Source: Gnetum montanum (taxonomy: Eukaryota; Streptophyta; Gnetopsida; Gnetales; Gnetaceae). Taken from it: a stretch of 64,000 nt of DNA. A program made the translations under genes and the position numbers. The DNA lies in the NCBI GenBank assembly GCA_015680685.1, contig MNCI01005278.1:61735-125734 (forward strand), read 5' to 3'. Of this stretch, positions 36,001 to 43,606 are shown piece by piece (positions within the stretch are counted from its first letter, which is position 1; each line of letters begins with the position of its first letter). The notes under the pieces were generated by a model that made no database searches, was not told the origin of the DNA, and saw nothing but the letters and a program-made list of their open reading frames with translations.

Positions 36001-39000
36001 TATCAACTTTTTGCATCTTGGTAAAAATGTAGGATAGAGCAATTGTTCCATTGTCAACTTTGTTTTTTATGAAATTCTTGTCAATTCTTACATGCTTCAT
36101 ACGATCATGCTGGATTGGATTTTGGATGATATTGATGGTAGACTTACTATCGCTAAACAACCTCATTAGACCACTTTGGGGTATCTTGAGATCTTCCATC
36201 AACCTTTGTAGCCAAATGAGTTCATAGATTTCTTGTGCTATAACTCTATATTCAGCTTCTACACTACTATGCTACAACAAATTGTTTTTTGCTTCTCCAT
36301 GTCACTAAGTTTTCCCAGACCTTGGTACAATACCCTGTAGTAGACTTGCTGTCTTCAATGGCTCTGGCCCAATTTGCATCAACAAAACCAACAATGTTCC
36401 TTTCACTGCACTTGAACAATAGTCCCTTCCCTGGGCATCTCTTTAAATACCTTAGAATCTGATTTATAGCATCTTGGTGCCTCTTTGTAAGAGCATGCAT
36501 GAATTGGCTAACAATACTTACACTGAAAGTAATATCTAGTCTAGTGAGAGACAAATAGATGAGTTTACCAACCAAGCATTGATAGCTTTCTCGATTTATA
36601 GGAAGATCTTCTTTAGGAGTCTTTTGTTTTCAGTTTCATTCCAATGGAGTCCCTGATGGTCTACACCCCATCTTGCTAGTCTCTTTGAGTAAATCCATGA
36701 TATATTTCCTTGGGGAGATGAAAATCCTTTTCTTGCTTCTAGCAATTTCGATTCCCAAAAAATACTTCAGTGGATCAAGATCTTTGACTCTGGACTTTGC
36801 TTGGAGCTTCCTTTTGAGATCTTCAATCTCATGATCATCATCTCTTGTAATCACTATATCATCAACATAAACAATAAGGATTGATCTTTTATTGTGCTTT
36901 TCTTTTTTACCAAATAAAGTATGATTGGCTTGTCCTTGCTCATATCCAAGTTGCTTCATCACACCACTAAATTTGGTAAACTAGGCTTGGGGAGATTGTT
37001 TGAGTCTGTAGAGCAACTTCTTTAATCTACATACTTTACTTGTACCTTCTTGAGATTCAAAACCAAGTGGTATCCTCATGTAAACTTATTCTTCCAATGT
37101 ACCATGTAGGAAGGCATTTTTGATGTCGAGTTGATGTAGCCCCAATCCAGATTTGCAGCTAAAGACAATAAAACCCTAATAGAATTGAGTTTCACCATAG
37201 GAGCAAATGTTTCTACATAGTCTATCCCATACGTTTGGGTGAACCCTTGTGCCATAAGTTTGGCCTTGTATCTTTAAATGCTGCCATTAGGACCATACTT
37301 GACAGTAAACACCCATTTGCTCCCCACAAGTTTCTTCTCTTCAGGTAGGTGGACTATTTCCGATGTTTCATTGTCTTCCAAGGCCTTCATTTCCTCCATT
37401 ATAGCTTCCTTCCATTTGGAATCTTCCAAAGCCTCAAAGATATCCCTCAGAACTTGTCTCATCAACCTTTGAAAGAAATGCCTTGTAATTACATGATAAC
37501 TTGGAGTATGTGAGATATTTAGAAATGGGATATTTTACACATGACCTCACCCCTTTTCTAACCACATTTGGAAGATCCAAGTCATCAATCTCTTCATTAT
37601 CATCCACCATCTTAAATTGCTCCTATATACCTCCATCACTTGGGTCTAGCATTGGTTCAGGCTCCTGGTTTTGTTGAGGAGCTTGTGGTCGTCTAGAATA
37701 TCTCAAAATTGGTTTTGGGTGTGATTCTCCCCTTGGATTTGAATCTGACTCTTGGATTGATTCAACATGAGGTGTGACATGATTTTCTGAGGAGAACTCT
37801 AGCATAGCAATTGGTAGGGATATGATTGAATCCTAGTGTTGCTCTTCAATAGGTTGATTCTCCCCCTGAAGAGTAACATTGGGATAAAAGAGTTGGTGTT
37901 TGAGAAATGTGACATCACATGATACACAACCACGTTTTAAAGGAGGGTAGTAGCATTTATACCCTTTGTGTGTAAGAGAATACCCTAAGAATACACACTT
38001 GATGGCTTTTGGATCAAGTTTCCCATGATTTGGTTGAGCATTATGTACATATACGACACATCCAAAGACATGAGGTGGAATAGTGTTGAGAATTCGTGTA
38101 GAAGGAAAGGCTGATAAGAGAAGACTTAGTGGATTTTGGTATTGAAGAGTTTTAGATGGTACTCAATTAATGAGATATGTAGAGGTGAGAATAGCTTCTC
38201 CCCAGACGGATTGAGGAACATAGCTAGTAAACATAATTGATCGAGCTACCTCCAGAAGATGTTTGTTTTTTTGTTTTGCAACCCCATTTTGTTGGGGTGT
38301 ATAGGCACAAGAACTTTGGTGAAAGATTCCATGCTCACTTAAATATGCTTTAAGCTCTTGATAAAAATGATCTTTACCATTATCTGAATGAAGAATATTT
38401 CTTGATAATTGGAAAACATTTGTAACAAGCTTATGGAATTCTTTGAACAAGAAGCTAACTTCGGATTTATCTCATTAGGTACACCCAACATATAGGAGTG
38501 TGATTGTCTATGAAAGTTACAAACCAACGTCCCCCAGTTAAATTTGGTACTTGTGAAGGACCCCACACCACTGTGAACAAGATGAAATGGAACATAAGGT
38601 TTATAAGGATGAGGAGGATGAGATGTTGAAATTTGTTTTGCACGAATACAATTATCACATTTGAGAGATGAAGGATCTTTATTAGTAAACAAATGGGGAC
38701 ACAAATGTTTCAAATATGTAAAATTTGGGTGTCCTAGTCTTTTGTGCCAAAGCATTACCTTAGACTCAGGAATAGACTCAAAAGAGATAAGTGAGGTTGT
38801 AGGGGATTCAAACTTTGATGGAGAACCAATACCAATGAGATAATAGAGGCCATGTTGCTCCTTAGCATTGCCAATTGTCCTCCTTGATGACAGATCCTGA
38901 AACTCACAATGAGAAGGAAAAAGGATCACAACGCAATTTAAGTTTTTGGTTAGCTTGCTAATTGAGAGCAAACTGCATTTTAAATTCGGAACATAAAGCA

Positions 39001-42000
39001 CAGATTTTAAAATGAACCCAGGTAGTTTTACATCTCCATAGCCTATAGCTGAGCTCGGCGAACCATTAGCCGCTGTGATTCTAATTTTATCCACATAGTC
39101 TTCATACGTACAAAATTCTTCTAATGAACTGGTCATGTGGTCGGAGGCTCCCATATCTACGATCCAACCATTTAAGGAGCCCTTGTAGGACAATGAGGAA
39201 GAGACAAGGCTAGTATTACCTCGTTGAGCAGCAAGTGTAGTAGGAGCTTTAGGAGTAGCCTTGGTTTCTTGGTTATTTTGGGAGACATTCAGCAATTTCT
39301 GGAGTACCTGTAGCTGTTCATCAATAAACAGGTTTGAGGTAGCCTTTGTCTCATTTGATGATTCAGTTGTGTATGTTGACTTGATGTTCCATCATTGGCT
39401 CCATGGTTTCCAATCCATAGGCTTTCCATGTATATCCTAGCATGTATCCTTGGTGTGATAGGGCTTGTTACAATGCTCACACCATGGTTGTTTATCTTTT
39501 CCCTTTTGGTTCCTTGAGTTACCTTCTTCACAGTTTGCAACTAGAGCCGAATCATGGGACATGGCTTCAGTGGGTGGATTTTGAGAGTGCATCATCACTT
39601 TCTTTCTACTTTCTTCCCTCACTTTTGCAAGAACTTCCTTCAAGGAGGGGAATGGTTTAGTATCAAGTACTCGTCCCCGAACTTCATCAAGATCTTTGTT
39701 AAGGCCTTGCAAAAAATCAAAAATCCGCTCTCTTTCCATCATTTTGTTATACATGATCGTGTCATTAGGAGATTTCCAAGTCACATTGTGGAATACATCA
39801 ATTTCTTGCCATAGTTTCAAGAGAGTATTGAAATATTTAGTGACCGATGAGTTACCTTGCTGAGTATTGCGTATGGCATATCAGAAAGGTTTGAATACAT
39901 CTCTTTCACAATATCCTAGATCTCCTTGTTTGTTTGATAAAATAGATACAGCTTTCCGATTTTGGGCTCTATTGAATTGATTAACCAAGCCATCATTGTT
40001 GAGTTTACCACCTCCTATTTGCTGTACGTGGCAGAACTTTTTTTAGGCATGGTAGTTGCTCTTGTCAGGAAGCCCATTTTGCCTCTCCCTTTGATTATGA
40101 GTAGGATTGATTGATACCATTCACGGAAATTATTTCTGTTCAGTTAGTGTATGGTGATTTGAAAAAAAATGATTTTTGGTTTGAGAGGAGGAAAGGGATA
40201 AGGGTGGAGTTGAGACAGTTGGAATCAAGGAGGATTCTGCTGTAGAGAATTCAGGTGCCGTGTTCGCCATTTTGGTTTGTTGACTAAGTTCTCATGCTGG
40301 TGAAAGAACCAACTTTGATACCATCAACAGGAAGGAGAGAAGAAAAGATTGGAAAAATAATTCTTTCACTCTCTCATTCATCTTGAAGACAGCAATTTAT
40401 AGGAAAGAATTACAATAGGAAATTTGCTAAATAAGGAACAAGAAATCTAGAAAATAACTGACAAATATTGATGAAAGAAATTAATTTTGAGAATCAACTA
40501 ATTTTGGTAAGTGGATTCACAAAATCAGACCCTAATTGATTTAGAGAATCAACTAATTTTGGTAAGTTGATTCAGTTTTATTTTGACTTTCTAACAACAT
40601 GCATAAATTTTTGAATTCACTTAAATGATGCTTTTAGAAACATGAGGAAAGACTCTCACAAGCTAGAGAAGCTTAGAACAAGTATATGCAAAGAGAATCA
40701 TGTGCTTTTAGATAAAATTAATGTGAAAGGGGTTGAAACCCTTGAACATGAACATGAAACAAGAGAGAGATTAACTGGAATCTGCAAATGGGAAGTGAAT
40801 CTCTTGAAATAGAACATAAAACCACTGCTAAATTCTTCAATTCTTCATTACTAATATGAAAAAACATGCATTTAACTTAAAAAACTTGAGGGAACATGAA
40901 ATTGAAATATGCATGCAAGAAACATGTGAGAATGTATACGTTGTAAGAAATTATGAGAGAAATGCTTGTAAGAACTTGAGAGAAGAACCCATGAGAAGGG
41001 ATTCATTTCTCAAATTGAGTGAGCCATGCTGTAAGAATGCAAGCTAGGAGAAAAAAAGAAAAAGAAAAAAAGGAAAGCTAGGAGAGCTTCCCTAAGAATA
41101 CAAAGCTTACTTAAGAATACTCAAGAATTGAATGAAGGGAGTGCTTCTATTTACTTTAACTCAAAATGCAAGACAAGTTACAATGGGAGGGGTTCACCCA
41201 TATTTATACTTTATTGAGGATTTTGCCTCTTGGAGCATGTGCCACACATGAAGGCTTTTGGCCCCTTCTTGCTCTTTTTAGCAATTTGTTTGATCCTTAA
41301 CCTTTTAAGACCCTTTTTCTTTAAACAGTGACACTTATATCTCATAATGCATCAATGTAAACATACCAACATCAAAATAAAGATTGCCACTACTTCCTGC
41401 TCTACTCAACATCAAGGGAAATGTAAATGGAGTTAGGAGGCACATATCCACGCTATTTCTAACAATAGCTTAATGTAGATGTGATGAAAGTTAAAATGGA
41501 GGCTAACGGTTGAGGAGGCGGTAGGTCAATTTGTATTTCATTAGTTTGTTAGTGAACAAGTTCTGAGTCATGACTGAGACACCATGATACTTATGTTATA
41601 CCTATGCCTTTTGGGGCATAAGTACCCTGAAGACTGGGTAAAACTGGTTGGCTGCATATATGCATATAGAACTGAAATAATCAATGTCATTTCTTTAATC
41701 CTCATTTGGTAGTTATCATCTTAATAAGGAAAGTTTCGGTTAGGTATTCAAGGATCCAAGGCCAGATTACCTGACCTTGTGGGCGCATCTTTGTCTGAAA
41801 TTGTTTCCTTTGGACACATAATTAAAAAAAAAAAAAAAAAAAAAAAATANTCCTGTACATGATATTGGAGCATTTAATTGGTTTAAAACCAAATGAAGTA
41901 CATGGTTGGCTGTGATTTACAGGTATGGAAAGGACAAGGAACTAGGAAGTGGAAGCATTCACAGGGAGATGGCTTTTTTGTTCAAATTGAGTCATCTGCA

Positions 42001-42222
42001 ATACGGAAGCTTTGGTTTATTCCTAGCTCAATTGAGAAAGGACAAACATTATGCAGGTGATTTTTGTTTGTTTGTTTGTTTGTTTCACATCATTTTATGC
42101 TACTGTTTGGAGCCGATTTATTTTGTGACAATTTGCTAATTGTAATACGTCAATGATCCTTCAGAGAGCCTGAATCCTTGGACCTTGATGCTCATGCCGT
42201 GCTTCCACCTTTATTCAGATAG
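83..42222 (+). CDS. TPR3: TPR3-like tetratricopeptide repeat co-chaperone, 8 exons, 324 aa
   Basis: Exons, read from GT-AG sites and frame: 83-246, 3550-3643, 3816-3866, 4071-4244, 12680-12859, 13173-13292, 41923-42056, 42165-42222. They sum to 975 nt with one open frame ending in TAG. Three TPR units lie at about residues 19-125. The five carboxylate-clamp positions used by HOP/PP5-type TPRs to bind the EEVD tail of Hsp90/Hsp70 are visible: K and N in SLKDQGN, N in SNRSAAF, K and R in EKGYFRKG. A charged helical linker follows ([16 protein letters not shown]), then a C-terminal domain with [18 protein letters not shown] and RKLWFIPSS, which I recognise from plant TPR3 (Arabidopsis At1g04190 type). 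Predicted role: cytosolic adaptor for Hsp90/Hsp70, by family knowledge. The start at 83 gives the usual N-terminal extension before TPR1. Introns 1 and 7 are phase 2 and the others phase 0. No break was seen. Confidence 0.9.
247..1186 (+). other. Intron 1, proximal part, no gene
   Basis: The 5' splice site is CAG|GTATTT at 246/247. The stretch is mostly AT-rich and looks single-copy. Around 1007-1073 a short segment with ATAGCGATGGATACAT occurs twice, a small local duplication. No coding signal was seen. Confidence 0.6.
1977..1984 (-). promoter_or_regulatory. TATA box of the intron-1 LTR
   Basis: The - strand reads TATAAATA. It is followed about 30 nt downstream by a purine-rich stretch (GAGAGAGAGAGCAAGAG), a plausible start of transcription for the LTR. 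It points opposite to the host gene. Confidence 0.5.
2083..2600. repeat. Cluster of GCGTAA/TTACGC inverted motifs in the LTR U3
   Basis: Several 35-45 bp imperfect palindromes open with TTACGCT and close with AGCGTAA, at about 2166-2203, 2233-2272, 2297-2333 and 2554-2600. Weaker versions (TTACACTGCC...GAGCGTAA) lie near 2411-2440, and related TGCGCATCTGCGTATTGTGCG lies near 2085-2110. All lie upstream of the LTR TATA box in the LTR's own direction, where enhancer elements would be expected. Confidence 0.6.
2775..3549 (+). other. Intron 1, distal part, no gene
   Basis: AT-rich, apparently single-copy sequence ending in the acceptor ACATTTCAG at 3549. Nothing else recognisable. Confidence 0.6.
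4245..5044 (+). other. Intron 4, proximal part, no gene
   Basis: Starts with donor CTG|GTGAGC. AT-rich sequence with short repeated phrases (TTCAATTTTGCTTA, TTGATTCAATT) around 4300-4510. No coding or transposon signature was recognised. Confidence 0.5.
5190..5950. repeat. Perfect 166-bp inverted repeat, each arm ending at an N
   Basis: 5190-5355 and 5785-5950 are exact reverse complements over 166 bp. The first arm ends at the N at 5356 and the second at the N at 5951. Exact identity plus N boundaries suggests two contig ends that were never merged. Details are in the findings. Confidence 0.85.
5952..7430 (-). pseudogene. L1 LINE ORF2 remnant (reverse transcriptase, zf-RVT region)
   Basis: Reading the - strand from about 7420: a [20 protein letters not shown] block (RT domain 4), then HYEDDT at about 7160 in place of the usual YADD/FADD active-site loop, then [11 protein letters not shown], and [20 protein letters not shown] with its [16 protein letters not shown] segment at 6858-6526. 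It ends with the cysteine/tryptophan-rich [18 protein letters not shown] segment near 6300, characteristic of the plant L1 C-terminal zf-RVT domain. At least three frame changes and several stops separate these blocks. Endonuclease and ORF1 are not recognisable. A dead copy. Confidence 0.8.
7758..8130 (+). other. Intron 4 sequence between LINE insertions
   Basis: AT-rich single-copy sequence. Nothing recognisable. Confidence 0.5.
9491..9727. repeat. Three 79-bp tandem units in solo LTR B
   Basis: TCTTGGAGGAGAATGGGATG starts at 9491, 9570 and 9649, a constant 79-bp step. Units carry GAGACATCTTGAGTATGG and TGGTTGTTAACAGAGG and differ by a few substitutions. The homologous LTR at 42823 lacks this triplication but has its own short GAGACATCTTG repeats near 43281-43335. 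Confidence 0.85.
9810..9853. mobile_element. 44-bp LTR terminus of family A, broken at an N
   Basis: TGTAACGACAGAAAACGTCGGCAGCTGG... matches the left end of the intron-1 LTR (1192 onward) and stops at the N at 9854. It sits inside solo LTR B, where the related LTR at 43.4 kb has no counterpart. This reads as the first bases of a further insertion whose body is missing from the assembly. Confidence 0.6.
10451..10947 (+). other. Intron 4 sequence, unassigned
   Basis: Follows the RTE remnant. Contains a small hairpin TGATGTAGAGCCTACATCA near 10710. No coding or transposon domain recognised. Confidence 0.4.
10948..11325. repeat. Perfect 146-bp inverted repeat, each arm ending at an N
   Basis: 10948-11093 and 11180-11325 are exact reverse complements. 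The arms end at the Ns at 11094 and 11326. This is the same geometry as the pair at 5190-5950. Confidence 0.85.
11327..12679 (+). other. Intron 4, distal part, no gene
   Basis: AT-rich sequence up to the acceptor GATTCTGCAG at 12679. No transposon or coding signature recognised. Confidence 0.5.
13293..13940 (+). other. Intron 6, proximal part, no gene
   Basis: Begins with donor CAG|GTATGA. AT-rich and apparently unique, up to the hAT insertion site. Confidence 0.6.
14350..17160 (-). pseudogene. hAT transposase remnant (BED finger, DUF659, HATC)
   Basis: Reading the - strand from 17150: a BED-type zinc finger region ([12 protein letters not shown], two Cys in CIICQK, then [14 protein letters not shown]). 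Then [15 protein letters not shown] (about 15970) and [15 protein letters not shown] (about 15910), the DUF659 core. Next [15 protein letters not shown] (about 15570), [15 protein letters not shown] and [15 protein letters not shown] (about 15280-15120), and finally the C-terminal dimerisation block [12 protein letters not shown] followed by [11 protein letters not shown] (about 14540-14420). A GT-AG intron fits at about 15294-15402. Frameshifts and stops make it inactive. The order and content are standard for plant hAT transposases, which cut and paste DNA in the nucleus. Confidence 0.85.
14360..14690 (-). repeat. 201-bp-offset duplication of the HATC segment
   Basis: CATCAAGATCTAAATTTTCA occurs at 14371 and again at 14572. 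About 125 bp around each copy is alike (GGAACTCTC.ATACAA, TTATAGTAGGCATAAACTAA, TTTCATTGTAAGCTTTGT). Both copies encode the LVYAYYNTK...NLDLDAL tail. This is a local tandem duplication inside the transposase gene. Confidence 0.8.
17440..17596. repeat. hAT subterminal degenerate repeat, inner part
   Basis: Recurring GCACTATGTTGCACTC, TTTGAAAG and ATGCACTACACTATG motifs. The same repeat family continues at 32475-32660, on the other side of the nested gypsy element, showing that one array was split by the insertion. Confidence 0.6.
17602..18024 (-). repeat. Chromovirus 3' LTR, left piece
   Basis: Matches 31907-32335 base for base apart from substitutions and small indels (GTTGTCCCTGGATACGTTGT, CTCACGTGGACAC, CGTAGAGTTGAACT). 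It stops at the insertion point of the Athila-like element. Confidence 0.88.
18025..18884 (+). repeat. Left LTR of the palindromic element, 3'-truncated
   Basis: The reverse complement matches the right LTR (CATTCGTAGTTCTTAAAGGC, CGTAACTCAAACACTTGGTA, CAGTCTGCGGATTTCAAC). It stops at GTGATTC (18884), about 35 bp short of the LTR 3' end, and runs straight into gag sequence. PBS and the first half of gag are missing from this arm. Confidence 0.85.
18885..21566 (+). pseudogene. Athila-like gag end, protease and RT (+ arm)
   Basis: Gag tail (YQY..., proline/glutamine-rich) to about 19500. Protease with [19 protein letters not shown] at about 19730. Pre-RT and RT from 20355: [40 protein letters not shown], then a frameshift near 20965, [24 protein letters not shown] (active site, intact at about 21055), [18 protein letters not shown] and the RNase H start [13 protein letters not shown]. 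Sequence stops in RNase H at 21566, where the inverted arm begins. It cannot encode a full polyprotein. Confidence 0.85.
21567..22788 (-). pseudogene. Athila-like protease and pre-RT (- arm)
   Basis: Inverse copy of 19.2-20.4 kb. The protease motif is [19 protein letters not shown]: the active-site DSG seen in the + arm has become DSR. The frame continues [20 protein letters not shown] and NFPIIMGRA, then pre-RT to 21567. The two arms differ at scattered sites in both directions, so each has aged separately. Confidence 0.82.
22789..24855 (-). pseudogene. Athila-like gag (- arm)
   Basis: N-terminal region at 24855-24538 ([20 protein letters not shown]). Arg/His-rich linker. Gag core at 24252-23581 ([36 protein letters not shown]). 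Then, after a stop near 23580, [20 protein letters not shown] and a zinc motif [13 protein letters not shown] near 23085, with a Gln/Pro/Tyr-rich tail. Frame breaks near 24540 and 23580 inactivate it. Gag would form the particle in which reverse transcription occurs. Confidence 0.82.
24979..25000 (-). other. Primer binding site, tRNA-Asp type
   Basis: - strand TGGTGCTGTTGCCAGGGATT..., three or four changes from the plant tRNA-Asp complement used by Athila-type elements. It is one base from the LTR. Confidence 0.75.
25002..26119 (-). repeat. Right LTR of the palindromic element, complete
   Basis: - strand TGATGAAGTG...CGCTCATCA, with the PBS one base further in. It contains a 223-bp LINE-like insertion with its duplication at 25544-25786. 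Without that it is about 895 bp, equal to the left LTR plus the 35 missing bases. Confidence 0.88.
25565..25769 (+). mobile_element. LINE-like 3' fragment with poly(A) and 21-bp duplication
   Basis: About 200 bp ending TTTAATATAATCCCGACC, TCTTTCTCG and an A run. The flanks share 21 bp including TAGCTAAGTCCAAATG at 25544-25564 and 25766-25786. The left LTR shows the empty site (ATAGCTAAGTCTAAATG). No tRNA-like box A or B was seen, so a 5'-truncated LINE end is favoured over a SINE. It is the innermost insertion of the nest. Confidence 0.75.
26120..26222 (-). repeat. Chromovirus 3' LTR, right piece
   Basis: Continues the LTR with CTTACTAACGCATGGAACT-like sequence through GGTTCCGAAGACACAAGGAG to CTACCTCTCTCACA. 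It is bounded by the chromovirus polypurine tract. Confidence 0.88.
26868..27310 (-). pseudogene. Chromovirus integrase C-terminus and chromodomain
   Basis: [38 protein letters not shown] and [11 protein letters not shown] are the integrase GPY/F region. After KVEFLIH a TAG stop at 26963-26965 sits where the chromodomain Trp is expected. In-frame sequence continues [16 protein letters not shown], a recognisable chromodomain end. This places the element among chromoviruses, whose chromodomain directs insertion to marked chromatin. Confidence 0.85.
27335..28640 (-). pseudogene. Chromovirus RNase H (C-terminal) and integrase
   Basis: The longest open stretch of the element (409 codons at 28564-27335). 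RNase H end: [14 protein letters not shown] and [16 protein letters not shown]. Integrase zinc-binding region with HHCC residues ([21 protein letters not shown]). The catalytic core has the first Asp in MDFITGLP, the second in [11 protein letters not shown] and the Glu in [11 protein letters not shown]. This block itself has no stop, but flanking parts are disrupted. Confidence 0.88.
28640..30215 (-). pseudogene. Chromovirus protease and reverse transcriptase remnant
   Basis: The protease C-terminal part reads [16 protein letters not shown] near 30010. RT begins with [19 protein letters not shown] at 29677 and continues [29 protein letters not shown] and [17 protein letters not shown]. After 29369 no single long frame remains, but YLDDI, the RT active site, is intact in one frame at 29153-29167, and other RT/RNase H blocks ([14 protein letters not shown]-like) can be followed to about 28640. 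Confidence 0.82.
30421..31762 (-). pseudogene. Chromovirus gag remnant
   Basis: Three open blocks in shifted frames. The first (31762-31340) is acidic and helical and may be the N-terminus. The second (31293-30946) carries the capsid core, with [29 protein letters not shown] and [13 protein letters not shown]. The third (30837-30421) is basic and ends in a zinc-knuckle-like [14 protein letters not shown], in which the His and third Cys expected of CX2CX4HX4C are not in register. The frames are broken between blocks, so no full Gag can be made. Confidence 0.8.
31892..31904 (-). other. Chromovirus primer binding site
   Basis: - strand TGGTATTAGAGCC, two bases from the LTR end. It matches the usual plant tRNA-Met(i) PBS except for one C-to-T change. 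Confidence 0.85.
31907..32469 (-). repeat. Chromovirus 5' LTR (563 bp)
   Basis: Starts on the - strand with TGTGAGAGAGGTAGCAGG and ends CATTGTTACA next to the PBS. It aligns with 17602-18024 and 26120-26222. It contains about 40 bp (near 32412-32452) that the other LTR lacks. Confidence 0.88.
32475..32660. repeat. hAT subterminal degenerate repeat, outer part
   Basis: Variants of TTTGAAAGACTGCGTTGTACTG recur about every 40-50 bp (AATGTGCTGCACTATGTTGC, GACTGCGCTACATTGC, GAATGTGTTGTGTTGC). It lies between the transposase 5' end and the right TIR, where hAT transposase-binding repeats are normally found. Confidence 0.6.
32984..35570 (+). other. Intron 6, middle part, no recognised gene
   Basis: AT-rich sequence. 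Between 35100 and 35380 phrases such as CATGAGTTGTGGTCAAGTTG and AGTTGTGCTAAAGTTGTGGTC recur, a degenerate repeat of unknown kind. No transposon domain recognised. Confidence 0.4.
35576..35910 (-). repeat. Copia 3' LTR (335 bp)
   Basis: Contains three copies of a 55-60 bp unit with GAGAATCAACTAATTTTGGT and AGTTGATCCA. Starts on the - strand with TGTTAGAAAC. Confidence 0.88.
35918..37472 (-). pseudogene. Copia reverse transcriptase and RNase H remnant
   Basis: RT begins [20 protein letters not shown] near 37430 ([17 protein letters not shown]). An intact YVDDIVIT active site lies near 36870, then [17 protein letters not shown]. Later blocks are [19 protein letters not shown] and [11 protein letters not shown], and RNase H with [20 protein letters not shown]. 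These lie in separate frames. Confidence 0.85.
38163..39295 (-). pseudogene. Copia protease and integrase remnant
   Basis: Protease motif [14 protein letters not shown] near 39160, where D-S-G-A is expected, so the Ser is replaced by Met. Gag-pre-integrase [19 protein letters not shown] with CDNCIRAKQ. The integrase core continues after frameshifts: [37 protein letters not shown] and [14 protein letters not shown]. Confidence 0.83.
39437..40270 (-). pseudogene. Copia gag remnant
   Basis: Likely start at 40270 ([14 protein letters not shown]). [20 protein letters not shown] and [15 protein letters not shown] are typical UBN2/gag blocks, then a frame change. The open part 39820-39437 has [20 protein letters not shown] and the zinc knuckle [14 protein letters not shown]. 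Internal stops are present. Confidence 0.8.
40324..40596 (-). repeat. Copia 5' LTR (273 bp)
   Basis: Same as the 3' LTR but with only two copies of the internal unit, and a short deletion near 40386. Adjacent to the PBS at 40309-40323. Confidence 0.88.
40602..41922 (+). other. Intron 6, distal part, with a poly(A) run and N
   Basis: Unassigned sequence with many short GAGAGA/ACATGA phrases. At 41824-41848 there is a run of about 25 A, then an N at 41851. The acceptor GATTTACAG|GTATGG opens exon 7 at 41923. No coding signal. Confidence 0.5.
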
Positions 42223-42817
42223 CATCCATCGGCTGATGTATTTGCTTGTTTTTGTTATTGAATTGGAAAGCATGCTAGATGAAGGGAAATCTTTGCACAT
42301 TATGATGTTTGTCTAAAGATAAGCATCTTGCTGGTAAACAAGCGCTGTTTGTAATTGCCATGTATCTTTTACGTTACCATAACCGTGTCTCGAACAACTG
42401 TCTTGATTGTGCAAGGTTTTATTCATCTTTAATTGCTTTGTTTCATGTTCCGTGTTTCATGAATTAATTGCAGATTTTCTTGAATGCTGTTTTAACATTT
42501 GCTTCATAAATATTAATTCTGGGTAATTTTAGTGTAAGAAGAATCACTTCATTATTTTGTAGCAATTTTGACCTGGCGCAAAAATCTGACTAAAATTTTG
42601 TTGAAACTTTTCATGAATTATACATTCTTCTCTTAGTACATTGATTTGTGCCTACTTTCATACTATCTCTAGGTTGATAAATTTTGGTAATAAGTTGCAG
42701 AAGACAAATTTTGTTTTGTTTTCAAATTTTATTATTGCATTGTTTTTTAAGCTATTAAGAAACTTATTTTTATATTTATGTTTCTTCTTCTTTGTGTTTT
42801 TATCTTGTTAACCTGGA
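42223..42817 (+). other. 3' UTR and downstream flank of the TPR3-like gene
   Basis: AT-rich sequence after the TAG. Near-consensus CATAAATATTAA lies near 42507, but no polyadenylation site can be fixed. It ends at the next LTR. Confidence 0.5.
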
Positions 42818-42822
42818 CTAAT

Positions 42823-43606
42823 TGATGAGGAGCGTCCTTGGACTCCACAATCCAAGCTCTCTCAAGTCAAAAGCAAACCAATTTGAACAAGAAAGGAAAG
42901 TAAAAGCTTTATTCTTGCTCAAAAGAAGAATTTACAAATACAAAGGAAGCATACACTCCCAAGGATTGGCAAGTGATTCAATCTATCCTTCACACTATAA
43001 TCAAGCAAAGCAAATCACATGCAAGGATGATGACCAAGGCAATCGGTCAAAACTCTACTTTCTCTTTCTTTACTCTTGATCTCTCCTCTCATTCCCTAGA
43101 CTCTCTTGACCAAAATGAGGGACCAAGAGGTTTTCTTATATTTTTTTCCTTTGTTTCTTCATCTTCCTTATTTAAATTCATAATTTGAGTTATTAGAAAT
43201 TTGTAAGATAACGTCTCATGGTCAAACAAGACGTCTTTGGGAAGTAGGAGATGTCTTAGACGAAAGTTGTCAATTCTTAGAAGAGACATCTTGAAGTTGA
43301 GGGAGACATCTTGAAGTTGAGGGAGACATCTTGCTAAAGAGTGAGGTGTCTTGTAGATGTGTGAGATGTCTTGTAGGAGACATCTTTCTCCTAGAGGAGA
43401 TGTCTCTCTGGACATACTCACAAAAATTCAAGATGCTTGCTTTGAGACTTGGAGCATCTGGACACCTCCAAACATTCCCACACATGCCAGAACACCTTGG
43501 AATCATCACTAACAAGACCAATACAAGAAGACACACATAACCACAAACAAGATATATATACACAAAATATCTTGAGGATTACATGGGCTAGGTGATGTCC
43601 TCATCA
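42823..43606 (-). repeat. Gypsy B 3' LTR (784 bp)
   Basis: Reads TGATGAGGAGCGTCC...GATGTCCTCATCA on +. It shares ends and many blocks with the solo LTR at 9072-10112. Short GAGACATCTTGAAGTTGAGG repeats lie at 43281-43335. The left flank is CTAAT at 42818-42822. Confidence 0.85.

Larger units (their letters stand above)
35576..40596 (-). mobile_element. Ty1/copia element, duplication ACATG
   Basis: Identical 5-bp flanks ACATG at 35571-35575 and 40597-40601. LTRs are 35576-35910 and 40324-40596. PBS TGGTATCAAAGTTGG on the - strand directly follows the 5' LTR, and a polypurine tract (GAGGGGGAG on the - strand) abuts the 3' LTR at 35911. Gag, PR, IN, RT, RH order is copia. The gag knuckle [14 protein letters not shown] resembles the Ale/Retrofit group, at low certainty. 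5,021 bp with many stops and frameshifts. Confidence 0.9.
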
